DNA from: Edaphobacter bradus
Lineage (GTDB): Bacteria; Acidobacteriota; Terriglobia; Terriglobales; Acidobacteriaceae
Length of the DNA: 64,000 bases
Reading direction: 5' to 3'
Assembly: GCF_025685645.1 (NCBI RefSeq)
Contig: NZ_JAGSYF010000001.1
Coordinates: 1,054,001-1,118,000 of the forward strand
The notes below the pieces were generated by a model. That model saw only the letters and a list, made by a program, of their open reading frames with translations. It was not told the origin of the DNA and made no database searches. Position 1 is the first letter of the stretch, and the number at the start of each line of letters is the position of its first letter. Positions 24,455 to 32,090 of this stretch are shown piece by piece. A program made the translations under genes and the position numbers.

Positions 24455-24956
24455 GGATTCCTCCCGTGGGTTGGTCAGGTCAGCGCAAATGACTGATTTC
24501 TGTGGATTCGCTCAACGTAGCCCGTGAATCAAGCTGGCCCGGATGGTTCTGGAGAGAGTGTCGCACGCGATTATATGCGGTTAGCTGGAATTCAGAGACT
24601 GCTTTAACGCGGGGTCGCGATTTGCGTGGATTTACACCTCATTGTGGTGCGCCTATGCGGCTGTTGCGAGTGTGATCATCCTGGCTTACTTCTGGAAGAG
24701 CCACAAGCACAGGCCTTTCCGGTATGTGGAGCCGGCGTAGACAGTGGCTCCTGCGGCTCGCGCTCCACTGGGCACGCAGAGGATTTCAGGCTCAGTTCGA
24801 TCCACGATACGGGGCTTTGATCGTGTAGCCCTCTGAAACCTGAAGGAGAGCAGAGCCGGAGTCCGAGAATCAACATAAATTTCCTCGACGTGGAGCGGAG
24901 ACACAGGTTGAACCTGTAGTCTGCTCTATTCCGGCGCAAATTTCAGTTGGGATGCG
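24455..24956. other. 500-base region without a supported intact gene
   Basis: Between the methyltransferase start and the queF stop. The only coding-like trace is the membrane-segment fragment at 24585-24740. The remaining open frames are short with shadow-like composition. A promoter for the methyltransferase is expected in the first 150 bases but no clear boxes were found. Confidence 0.5.
24585..24740 (+). pseudogene. Possible remnant of a small membrane protein
   Basis: An open frame ending at TAG 24738-24740 encodes SLWCAYAAVASVIILAYFWK then SHKHRPFRYVEPA, one strong membrane helix with a basic flank. The frame is closed upstream by a TAG at 24582-24584 and has no ATG or GTG in a suitable position. 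It could be a decayed gene end or chance. Confidence 0.25.
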
Positions 24957-25379
24957 TCAGCCGCGGGGGCCTTTGGAATCCTTCGGGCGGGGATAGAAGG
25001 CTTCGACGATGGTCGAGATTCCGCCGCGGGGGCGGAAGTCGCCGACGACCTTGGCCCAGACGGGGTCGGTGGCTTTGACGACGTCGTCGAGGACCTGGTT
25101 GACGATGTTCTCCTGGAAGATGCCGAGGTTGCGGTAGGTGAAGAGGTATTCCTTGAGGGACTTGAGCTCCATGCAGCGCTCGCGGGGCATGTAGCGGATG
25201 GTGAGGCGGCCGAAGTCGGGGAGGCCGGTTTTGGGGCAGACGCTGGTGAACTCGGGGTCGTCGACGAGGATCTCGTAGGACTTGAACTGGTTGGGCCAGG
25301 TTTCAATCTCGGGGAACTTTGTGTCTAAACCGGCTGCGGCGTGGTCGTCGGTGTAGCCGGTGGTGTGCTTGGTGGTCAT
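24957..25379 (-). CDS. queF: NADPH-dependent 7-cyano-7-deazaguanine reductase
   Basis: 140 residues, the short (type I, unimodular) QueF length. FTSVCPKTGLPDFGRLTIRY contains the catalytic Cys and the Asp two-turns later, and the QueF motif ELKSLKEYLFTYRNLGIFQE follows, with RGGISTIVEAFYPRP at the end. It reduces preQ0 to preQ1 in queuosine synthesis. Divergent from the nitroreductase gene. Upstream of its ATG lies a short sequence somewhat like a preQ1-I riboswitch (see findings). Confidence 0.96.
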   Translation of the reverse strand: MTTKHTTGYTDDHAAAGLDTKFPEIETWPNQFKSYEILVDDPEFTSVCPKTGLPDFGRLTIRYMPRERCMELKSLKEYLFTYRNLGIFQENIVNQVLDDVVKATDPVWAKVVGDFRPRGGISTIVEAFYPRPKDSKGPRG

Positions 25380-25495
25380 ATGACTATTTTAGCCGGTTGG
25401 GTCTAGAATCGGCCGCTAGCGTTTCACAATGGCGGTGTCAGGGGCAGGCATGATGGATTGCCCTAGCGAGACTGCAGAGACTGGAGGCAGGGCAC

Positions 25496-26125
25496 ATGAA
25501 CAGGGTAAGTGATGAGGCTCTCGATACTTTATTTCGCGAAGCACATACACATTCTGCATGGCTGGCTAAGCCAGTGGCAGATGACGTCCTTCGTCAACTG
25601 TATGACGTGATGAAGTGGGCTCCGACGAGTGCGAATTGTTGTCCTGCACGTTTGATCTTCCTTCGTTCGCGCGAAGCAAAAGAAAGACTTCGACCGGCGC
25701 TGTCGCCCGGCAACGTGGAGAAGACTATGGCTGCGCCGGTGACAGCTATCGTTGCTTACGATCTGAAGTTCTATGAAAAACTTCCGAAGCTGTTTCCGCA
25801 CAATCCTGGGATGCGGGAAGTATTCGCGAACAATCCTCAGCTGATCGAAAGCACGGCCAAGAGAAATTCGTCATTGCAGGGGGCGTACATGATGCTGGCG
25901 GCTCGCGCGCTGGGATTAGATTGCGGGCCGATGTCCGGCTTCGATAGTTTCAAGGTAGATGAAGAGTTCTTCGGTTCCGGCAAATGCGAAGAGTGCGAGG
26001 AGGAGTTCTTTCCGGAAGGCCATGTGAAGTCGAATTTCTTATGCAACCTCGGCTATGGTGACAGTTCCAAGCTACACGCGAGGAGTCCGCGCCTCGAGTT
26101 TGGCGAGGCGTGTACCTTGCTCTAG
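25496..26125 (+). CDS. Nitroreductase-family protein, RutE/HadB-like
   Basis: 209 residues with GGAGG before ATG 25496. N-terminal [20 protein letters not shown], then [20 protein letters not shown] with the FMN-binding region, and [20 protein letters not shown]. The C-terminal half has [20 protein letters not shown] then GPMSGFD, typical of the malonic semialdehyde reductase RutE / HadB subfamily. An insertion with [14 protein letters not shown] has two Cys not usual in RutE. NAD(P)H-dependent FMN reductase of small aldehydes or enones is the family role; the specific substrate is uncertain because no rut genes are adjacent. Confidence 0.85.
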   Translation: MNRVSDEALDTLFREAHTHSAWLAKPVADDVLRQLYDVMKWAPTSANCCPARLIFLRSREAKERLRPALSPGNVEKTMAAPVTAIVAYDLKFYEKLPKLFPHNPGMREVFANNPQLIESTAKRNSSLQGAYMMLAARALGLDCGPMSGFDSFKVDEEFFGSGKCEECEEEFFPEGHVKSNFLCNLGYGDSSKLHARSPRLEFGEACTLL

Positions 26126-26167
26126 CTGTGTTCCGAGCCTGTAACGGTGAGGCCTTAGTTGCGGCCG

Positions 26168-27460
26168 CTATTCGCGGCGGCCGAGGGTTGGGCGATCGTC
26201 AGTGTTGGAGGGGTTGTTTGGGTTGTTGGGGTCGTTGCTGCCTCCGCCTACGCGGCGCAGGGTGGGCTTGTTGTCCTTGCCCTTGTCGTTGAGCTTGCGC
26301 TTGTTCTCGATGCGGGCGAGGCGGGCCTTGACGTCGTCAAACTCGGAGGTGGAGACGATGTAGTCGGGCTTGGCGGGGAGGATGGTCGCGATCTCGTCCT
26401 CGGAGTGGGCGATGCGGTCAGGGGTCTGGGGGTGGTCGGCGAAGACCTTGGAGAGCGTGCCAGGCTTGTGCTTCTCGAGTGCGTCGATCTTCTCAAAGAA
26501 CTGAATGAAGGCCTGAGGATCGTAGCCGGCCTTGTACATGTACTGGAGACCGAGCCAGTCGGCCTCGGCTTCGTCGACGCGGGAGAACTTGAGGAAGGCG
26601 ATGGGGACGGCGAGCTGGGTGGCCTCGTAGATGCCGTAGCCGGTCCATGTGCCCTGGGTGAAGATGATGAGCGGGATGGAGCCGATCTGCGCGTAGTTGA
26701 GTTTGGTCATCTGGCGCGCGGCGTGGTGGGCGCAGACGTGGGCGGTCTCGTGGGCCATGACGCCGGCGAGCTCAGCCTCTTCATCGGCGGCCATGATGAG
26801 GCCGGAGTTGACGTAGAAGAATCCGCCGGGGAGCGCCATGGCGTTGATCTCGTCAGAGTCGATGATCTTGATGGTGAAGGGGACCTTGCAGTCGGAGTTT
26901 TTGACGATGTTCTGACCGATGCGGTTGACGTACTCGGCGATAACGGGATCGGTGATCATGTGCGCGGACTTCTCGATCTCCATCGAGTAGGCCTTGCCGT
27001 TGCGGATCTCCCAGTCGGTGGAGTACCAGTTGCCGATGCCGCGGCCGCCTATGTTGCGGTTTCCGACGGCGTTGACGTCATCTTCGCTGCCCGCCTTGAT
27101 GTGCGGATTGAGGTCTTCGCCGGGGGACGGGAGGGAGTCGGTCTTCTTGCTGGCGGCGTTCTTTGTGTTGTGCTTGGCTTTGCCGGGGCCGGTGCTGCTG
27201 GTATCGGTGGCCGCTGCCTTCGTGTCGTCACTTGCCTGGGCGCTAGTCTGGGCGCTGTCGGAGGTCGCCTTGGTGTCGTCTGGGGTCGGCTGCTTTGTCT
27301 CGGAGTCCTTGGCCTGCGTGGTGTCAGAGGGGGTGTTGGCCGGCGCCTGGGCGGATGGGGGCGCGGGAGGGGTCTGATTCGCCGGGGTCTGCGTCTGAGC
27401 GAAGGCAACTGCCGAGAGGACGATGAGAGTGGCCAGGCCGAGCTGAGCTGCGGGACGCAT
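26168..27460 (-). CDS. Secreted M48-family zinc metalloprotease
   Basis: 430 residues from ATG 27460, with GGAGGAG upstream and a signal peptide right after it (AAQLGLATLIVLSAVAFAQT). A long Thr/Ser/Asp/Pro-rich linker (to about residue 130) precedes the peptidase domain. VNSGLIMAADEEAELAGVMA leads into HETAHVCAHH, the HExxH zinc motif, with the third ligand in VDEAEADWLG. The domain resembles BepA-type periplasmic M48 proteases involved in outer-membrane protein quality control, without the C-terminal TPR domain. The C-terminus is charged and Asn/Pro-rich. Confidence 0.92.
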   Translation of the reverse strand: MRPAAQLGLATLIVLSAVAFAQTQTPANQTPPAPPSAQAPANTPSDTTQAKDSETKQPTPDDTKATSDSAQTSAQASDDTKAAATDTSSTGPGKAKHNTKNAASKKTDSLPSPGEDLNPHIKAGSEDDVNAVGNRNIGGRGIGNWYSTDWEIRNGKAYSMEIEKSAHMITDPVIAEYVNRIGQNIVKNSDCKVPFTIKIIDSDEINAMALPGGFFYVNSGLIMAADEEAELAGVMAHETAHVCAHHAARQMTKLNYAQIGSIPLIIFTQGTWTGYGIYEATQLAVPIAFLKFSRVDEAEADWLGLQYMYKAGYDPQAFIQFFEKIDALEKHKPGTLSKVFADHPQTPDRIAHSEDEIATILPAKPDYIVSTSEFDDVKARLARIENKRKLNDKGKDNKPTLRRVGGGSNDPNNPNNPSNTDDRPTLGRRE

Positions 27461-27579
27461 AAGGTCTCCTCCGGAAGAGCTGCTTCCGCACAAATAGACG
27501 CAACCCTAACCGTGTTGGACTTAGTATGCGCTTGTTTGGTGAGCGGTGGGAAGGGCTCAGGGATCAGGCCCCTGAACCC

Positions 27580-28089
27580 TCACCAGGTTGAGTAGTTAGT
27601 ACCGTCGGAGCCGGTTTGTTGGGAGCCGGAGTGGACGTCATCGATGCCGGGCTCGGTCTGGTCGGTGGTGCTGAGCAGTTCGCTCTGGGCGGGAACCCAG
27701 GTGTCGGAGCGGTGGGTAAAGGGGTCGACTGGCATGGACTTGAGGTAGCCGGCCTGAACGAGGTCGTCGAGGGACTGGGGGGCCTTCTGCTTGTCGACGG
27801 TGTAGGAGTCGATGGCGCTGCGCATCGTGTGGAGGTCCTCGCGGAGGACGGCCTCGCGGGCGTGGCGAATGTTGTTCGTATAGGACGGGACGGCGATGGC
27901 CGCGAGAAGGCCGATGACGACCATGACGATCATCAGTTCGAGCAGGGTGAAGCCGTGTTCGGAACGCCTGGCTTCCTCCGTGCACCCGGGCTTTTGCGGA
28001 AGAGAAGCAGATCCTTCGACTACGGCGGCTGCGCCGCCTCCGCTCAGGATGACACGGTCGGAATTGCGGGATGTGACCGTGGCTACCAT
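27580..28089 (-). CDS. Type IV pilin / GspG-like pseudopilin with REP-derived leader
   Basis: 169 residues from ATG 28089. The prepilin site and hydrophobic helix are clear: GFTLLELMIVMVVIGLLAAI, with cleavage before Phe (after Gly47) and Glu at +5. The C-terminal globular part has AVLREDLHTMRSAIDSYTVD, PQSLDDLVQAGYLKSMPVDP and a terminal GTNYSTW, as in GspG. The ATG overlaps the stop of the preceding pilin gene. The 46-residue leader is far longer than the usual 5-25, and its middle (VILSGGGAAAVVEGSASLPQ) is translated from REP copy B. No nearer start codon exists in frame. Confidence 0.88.
   Translation of the reverse strand: MVATVTSRNSDRVILSGGGAAAVVEGSASLPQKPGCTEEARRSEHGFTLLELMIVMVVIGLLAAIAVPSYTNNIRHAREAVLREDLHTMRSAIDSYTVDKQKAPQSLDDLVQAGYLKSMPVDPFTHRSDTWVPAQSELLSTTDQTEPGIDDVHSGSQQTGSDGTNYSTW
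28006..28053 (-). repeat. REP-like element, type 1 (copy B), inside pilin leader
   Basis: On the minus strand it reads TCATCCTGAGCGGAG, hairpin GGCGGC-GCA-GCCGCC, then GTCGAAGGATCTGC. The same flanks as copies A and C. It is translated in frame as part of the leader of the 27580-28089 pilin. Confidence 0.65.
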
Positions 28090-28766
28090 GTTGAGTATTT
28101 TGTTCCGTCGAGGGCGGTTCCGGTGCTCTTGGTATGGACGTCGAAGACGTTTTGGCCTCCGAAGGAGTCGGAGTCGGGGTCGTCCTGGTTGGACCGGAGG
28201 CCCCAGTCGGTGTTGCCGGTCATGGGATCGGTGGGGATCCTGCGGAGGAACTTGACCTTCTTTCCTTGGACTTCGACGCCGTTGACGAGGGTTTCGAGAT
28301 CGGGAGGATAGCCGAGGGAGTCGGCCTTGATCTGAAAGCCTCCTTTATCGGCTGCGTCCTTGTACTTGTCGATTGCAGAGCGCATCTCCCAGAGATCGCG
28401 GCGAAGCTCGCGTTCCTTCTCGCGCTTGACCTGGAAGCGTGCTATGGGGATGGCGGCAGTGGCCAGGACGGCGACGATGGTGATGGTGATGATGAGCTCT
28501 ACGAGTGTGAGGCCGGACTCGGGGTTGGTGGATCCCACCCCTTGCGATGAAGCCGCAAAGGATGGGGCACCCGAGCTGGACTCTGCGTTGGTTTGACCCC
28601 AGAGAGCCGTGGTAGAAAAGCGGGTTTCTCCGCTCCGCCTCTCTCGACTCCGCTCGGAGTCCGGTCGATATGACAGATGTCGAAGTGACAGATTTGGGTC
28701 TGAAACAGCTTGCGGGCTTCGCACTGGTCTAAGTAGCGTGCTTGCCGGATTGTTCGACCTAATCAT
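28083..28766 (-). CDS. Type IV pilin-like protein with long repeat-derived leader
   Basis: 227 residues from ATG 28766, which overlaps the secretin stop as ATGA, a strong sign of coupling. The pilin signature is at about residues 83-105: ESGLTLVELIITITIVAVLA with Glu at +5. Then RRDLWEMRSAIDKYKDAADK, PPDLETLVNGVEVQGKKVKF and a C-terminal GTALDGTKYSTW, similar to the next gene. The leader from the coupled ATG is about 80 residues and is composed mostly of two repeats (28531-28572 and 28616-28676). An internal GTG giving a nine-residue leader (VGSTNPESG) is the alternative start, but its Shine-Dalgarno spacing is poor. Confidence 0.85.
   Translation of the reverse strand: MIRSNNPASTLLRPVRSPQAVSDPNLSLRHLSYRPDSERSRERRSGETRFSTTALWGQTNAESSSGAPSFAASSQGVGSTNPESGLTLVELIITITIVAVLATAAIPIARFQVKREKERELRRDLWEMRSAIDKYKDAADKGGFQIKADSLGYPPDLETLVNGVEVQGKKVKFLRRIPTDPMTGNTDWGLRSNQDDPDSDSFGGQNVFDVHTKSTGTALDGTKYSTW
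28531..28572 (-). repeat. Putative repeat, type 3 (copy G), inside pilin leader
   Basis: Imperfect hairpin around CCTTGCGATGAAGCCGCAAA between CCCA and TGGGG flanks. I recognise this as the style of another common acidobacterial interspersed repeat. No second copy was found in this window, so the assignment rests on memory. Confidence 0.35.
28616..28676 (-). repeat. REP-like element, type 2 diverged (copy F), inside pilin leader
   Basis: On the minus strand it reads TGTCATATCGACCGGACTCC, then a GACTCC/GGAGTC hairpin and GAGAAACCCGC. It shares the TCAT-CGACCGGA core with copies D and E. Confidence 0.5.
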
Positions 28767-31162
28767 TTCACATGCACCACGGCCGCCGAACCGACGGCGG
28801 GAAGATTGGTCTGGGCGCTGTTGATGGCGCCGACTCTGGAGAGGGCCAGGTTGGAATCGCCCGCTGCAATGGCCTTGAAGGTGAGCGTGGCTACGCTTCC
28901 CTGCCCGGTGATGCCGGCAACGTTGGGCGGCCGCGAGGTGGCGATGGTGACCAGACCGTTGCCCTCATCACGATGGACGATGGAGACCGCCTGTCCGTCA
29001 CGCGCGAGAAGTTCCCCGGCGTCCACATTGACGAGCTGGAGGACGGCGGGATTGAACTGGAGCTGGATCGGAACAGAGAAGATGTCACGCCCATTAGCGA
29101 GGTTGACGGAGACCTGGAAGGTGCCGCCGACCGCCTGGTTGCCAGCGGGCGGGACGACGGAGAAGCTGACGGGCGGACCTGCGGGCTGGACCTGAGGTTG
29201 CGCCGGAGTCGGGGCAGGCTGAGAAGGCTTCGCTCCCGGCTCAGGGGGAGTTGGCGGGGCGGCCTGCTGCTTCATCTGCTGGACGGCGGCATCGGCTGCA
29301 TTGGCCGCGGTGGTGGGCTCGCCGATCGGCTGAGTCCGCGCTGGGCCGAGCGGAACGAGATCGGCGGCCCCGAGTGAGAGATCGCGGTGAAGTTCAACCG
29401 CCTGACCAGTGCCAGTGTCGATGGCGCGGGTGTTGAGGCGGGTGAGGATCGACTCGCGGACGATGTGGGGGATCAGCAGGAAGACGATCTCATTCTGCTG
29501 GCGCTCCCTGTTCTGTGTAGCGAAGAGGTACTTGAAGAATGGCAGCTCACCGATTCCAGGAGTTCCGCTGACGGTCTTGTTGTCCTGCTGGATAAGGATG
29601 CCGGCGAGGACGCTGGGCTCCCCCTCCTTGAGCTGAATGACCTGCTCGACCGAGCGCTGGCCGATGATGGGCTCAGTGACGCCGCTGATGGTGACGGATC
29701 CGGTCTCCGAAAGGTCTTCTACCTTCAACTTGAGAGTGATGTCGCGGTCGTAGTGCACGGTAGGCGTCATGTCGATGTTGACACCGACATCAAGGTACGT
29801 GAACTGGGTCTGCACGCCGAGGCTGGCGGTAGCGGAGAGTGTAGAGCTGTACGAACCGGTGGCGATGGGAATCTTCGATCCGATTTTGAGCTGGGCTCGC
29901 TGGCCATCGGTGGCCCGGATGCGCGGGTTCTGGAGGATGCGGGTGTCGGTGTCGTTGAGGAGCGCGTTGAGCGTGGCGGGTGGGATGGTGACCGCGAAGT
30001 TGGTGGCGTTGATGTTGGCCAGAGTGTTGAGGGTGAAGTTGGAGGGAGAACTGGTGCCGCCCGTGGTGGTGCCTGAGCTGCTGGTGGTCGTCGTACTGGG
30101 TGATGCCTGTGGGGTGACGGTGAACGACTGCGGCAGGGTGATGCCGAGGTTGCGCACCGTGTCGCGATTGACCTCAAGGATCGCGACGTCGACGACGACC
30201 TCGGGGCGGGAGCGGTCGAGATCGTTGATGAGCTTCTCGGCGAGGAGAAGCTGGTCAGGCGTGGCGCGGATGATGATGGCGCTCTGGCTGGCGACGAGGG
30301 TGATCTTGATGGTTGGATCAAGCACGTTGCGGATAGCGGTAAGGACCTCGTTAGCATCCTGCTGCTGGGCTGCGTTGGTGAGATAAAAGGTCTGAACAGC
30401 CTGCGCGTCGAGGTCGGTACGCTTGGTGCGCGTGTTCTGTGCGACAAAGATAGTGTTGGAAGTTACGGGCTTATAGAAGGTTCCGGCGATGGTTCCGACG
30501 ATTCGCAGCGCGTCGGAGAGGGTGACGTTGGTGAGATCGACGGGAATACGCTTGGAGCTGTATTCGGGGTCGAAGAGGACGTTGAGGCCGGCAGCTTTGC
30601 CGATAGCCTGATAGATGTTCTTGACATCTTCGACGGCGTGGAGAGTGATGGGCTCGTTGGAGACCGGCTTGAGCTCGACGGGGCCGGCGACGGTGCTGAT
30701 TTCCTTGATCACGTCCTCATGTCCGCCGTGCCCTATGGCCGCGCTAGGCGGAGCGGCCATCTGCTTCTGGATGACGTCAATCTCCTGCTGTGCGGTCTGG
30801 TTGGAGGGGTCGATCTGAATGGCCCGGGTAAACTCGGCGACAGCGCCGTTCATGTCGCCGCTCTGCTTGAGGATACGTCCGCGGTCAACGTGACTTGCGG
30901 CAGCGAGAAACCTGACCCGCTCGACGTGGGTCCTGTAGCGCAAGTCCTTGGGCTTCTTGAGGGCGGCCTGACGATAGTCTTCGAAGGCGGTGTCGTAGTC
31001 GTGACGGGCCTCGGCGTCCAGGCCGCGCTTGGCCCAGGTGTTGGCTGACTGAGCTCGGGCCGACGGGGAGACCGCGAAGAGCGCCGCCAGAAGGAAGAGC
31101 AGTGGAAGCGCCCGGAAGGCGCCCGACGATCGTGTGGTGAAGACTATGTTGCCGCGATCCAT
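28763..31162 (-). CDS. Secretin (GspD/PilQ type) with N-terminal TPR and C-terminal cohesin domain
   Basis: 799 residues from ATG 31162. Signal peptide within ALPLLFLLAALFAVSPSARA. TPR units follow (AKRGLDAEARHDYDTAFEDY, GAVAEFTRAIQIDPSNQTAQ). Next is an N0/STN region (VKNIYQAIGKAAGLNVLFDP, IPVDLTNVTLSDALRIVGTI), then an N1-type domain and the secretin core (VVDVAILEVNRDTVRNLGIT, GSKIPIATGSYSSTLSATAS, LKEGEPSVLAGILIQQDNKT). A Pro/Ala linker leads to a cohesin domain (about 664-799: SVNLANGRDIFSVPIQLQFN, VLQLVNVDAGELL). Secretins form outer-membrane pores for pili or secretion. It is coupled to two pilin genes. Cohesin on a secretin is unusual in classical systems. Confidence 0.93.
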   Translation of the reverse strand: MDRGNIVFTTRSSGAFRALPLLFLLAALFAVSPSARAQSANTWAKRGLDAEARHDYDTAFEDYRQAALKKPKDLRYRTHVERVRFLAAASHVDRGRILKQSGDMNGAVAEFTRAIQIDPSNQTAQQEIDVIQKQMAAPPSAAIGHGGHEDVIKEISTVAGPVELKPVSNEPITLHAVEDVKNIYQAIGKAAGLNVLFDPEYSSKRIPVDLTNVTLSDALRIVGTIAGTFYKPVTSNTIFVAQNTRTKRTDLDAQAVQTFYLTNAAQQQDANEVLTAIRNVLDPTIKITLVASQSAIIIRATPDQLLLAEKLINDLDRSRPEVVVDVAILEVNRDTVRNLGITLPQSFTVTPQASPSTTTTSSSGTTTGGTSSPSNFTLNTLANINATNFAVTIPPATLNALLNDTDTRILQNPRIRATDGQRAQLKIGSKIPIATGSYSSTLSATASLGVQTQFTYLDVGVNIDMTPTVHYDRDITLKLKVEDLSETGSVTISGVTEPIIGQRSVEQVIQLKEGEPSVLAGILIQQDNKTVSGTPGIGELPFFKYLFATQNRERQQNEIVFLLIPHIVRESILTRLNTRAIDTGTGQAVELHRDLSLGAADLVPLGPARTQPIGEPTTAANAADAAVQQMKQQAAPPTPPEPGAKPSQPAPTPAQPQVQPAGPPVSFSVVPPAGNQAVGGTFQVSVNLANGRDIFSVPIQLQFNPAVLQLVNVDAGELLARDGQAVSIVHRDEGNGLVTIATSRPPNVAGITGQGSVATLTFKAIAAGDSNLALSRVGAINSAQTNLPAVGSAAVVHVK

Positions 31163-31458
31163 TCTGCTTCCGTTTTCGTCCTTATTTGGAGAGGTGAGGT
31201 ATGCCCGAGGGCCCGCCTGCCCCGATGATGACGACCGCAGGTTGTGGCCTGTCGCTCGAATGCCTGCCAGCCTGTAGCGCTCGGGTGAGTATAGCATCCA
31301 AGGCAGAAGATAAACTCCAGAAAGGGCTACAGTTTGGGGATCCTGTGCTGGTTCCATAAGACGCGGTGAAACCGGTCCAGCACCGGCTACAGGGGTTAGA
31401 CGCGCAGGCAGCTTGCGGGTGAGATAACACTTTTTCGCCATGTTAAAGTAGGAAGTTC

Positions 31459-31998
31459 ATGCCTCGTATGCTCTCCAATCCGACGGCCGCCCACACGTCG
31501 AAATCCCCGGCGAAGGCCAAGGACCGCGACCCGGTGGCGACGGGACAGCGGGACGCGGCAGTGAACCGCGCGGCCAGCCATAACTACTTCCTGACGGACC
31601 GATTCGAGGCCGGAGTGGCTCTGCGGGGCACGGAAGTGAAGTCGATCCGCGAGGGCAAGGCAAACCTGAAGGACTCCTATGGACTGCTGAAGGACGGCGA
31701 ATGCTTTCTGCTGAACGCGCACATAGGGGCTTTCTCGCACGGCAACACGATGAACCACGACTCGCTGCGCACGCGGAAGCTGCTGCTCCATAAGAACGAG
31801 CTGCGTAAGCTTGAGGCACAGACACGCCAGAAGGGCTTCACGCTGATCCCGACGCGCCTTTACTTTCGCAACGGCAGGGTGAAGTGCGAGTTGGCGCTGG
31901 CGAAGGGCAAGCAGGACTGGGACAAGCGCGAGACGGAGCGGAAGCGCGAGGCGGACCGAGAGGCGAAGGCCGCGGTGGCGCGGAGCCAGCGCCGGTAG
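31459..31998 (+). CDS. smpB: SsrA-binding protein SmpB
   Basis: 179 residues, somewhat longer than the usual 150-160 because of an N-terminal extension (to about residue 35). Core: NYFLTDRFEAGVALRGTEVK then SIREGKANLKDSYGLL, HDSLRTRKLLLHKNELRKLE and GFTLIPTRLYFRNGRVKCEL. The basic C-terminal tail (DWDKRETERKREADREAKAA) is the part that enters the mRNA channel. It binds tmRNA and rescues stalled ribosomes. AGGAAG precedes ATG 31459. Divergent from the secretin gene; the 296 bases between hold no other gene. Confidence 0.96.
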   Translation: MPRMLSNPTAAHTSKSPAKAKDRDPVATGQRDAAVNRAASHNYFLTDRFEAGVALRGTEVKSIREGKANLKDSYGLLKDGECFLLNAHIGAFSHGNTMNHDSLRTRKLLLHKNELRKLEAQTRQKGFTLIPTRLYFRNGRVKCELALAKGKQDWDKRETERKREADREAKAAVARSQRR

Positions 31999-32090
31999 GC
32001 TCAGATTTCTTCGTAATGAAATGTTAGCGATGGCTGCGCACATCTTTCGTTGTAGATGGCGAGCCGGCAGTCTCGCGCTACGATAGAAAC

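Noticed and set aside
24676..24939. 87-residue minus-strand frame next to queF
   Set aside because: Random-looking sequence with many Cys/Arg/Ser, no homology features, no ribosome site.
26159..27595. 478-residue plus-strand frame opposite the M48 protease gene
   Set aside because: Composition is Gly/Val/Asp/Leu repeats typical of the antisense of GC-rich coding DNA. The minus-strand gene has clear HExxH and signal peptide.
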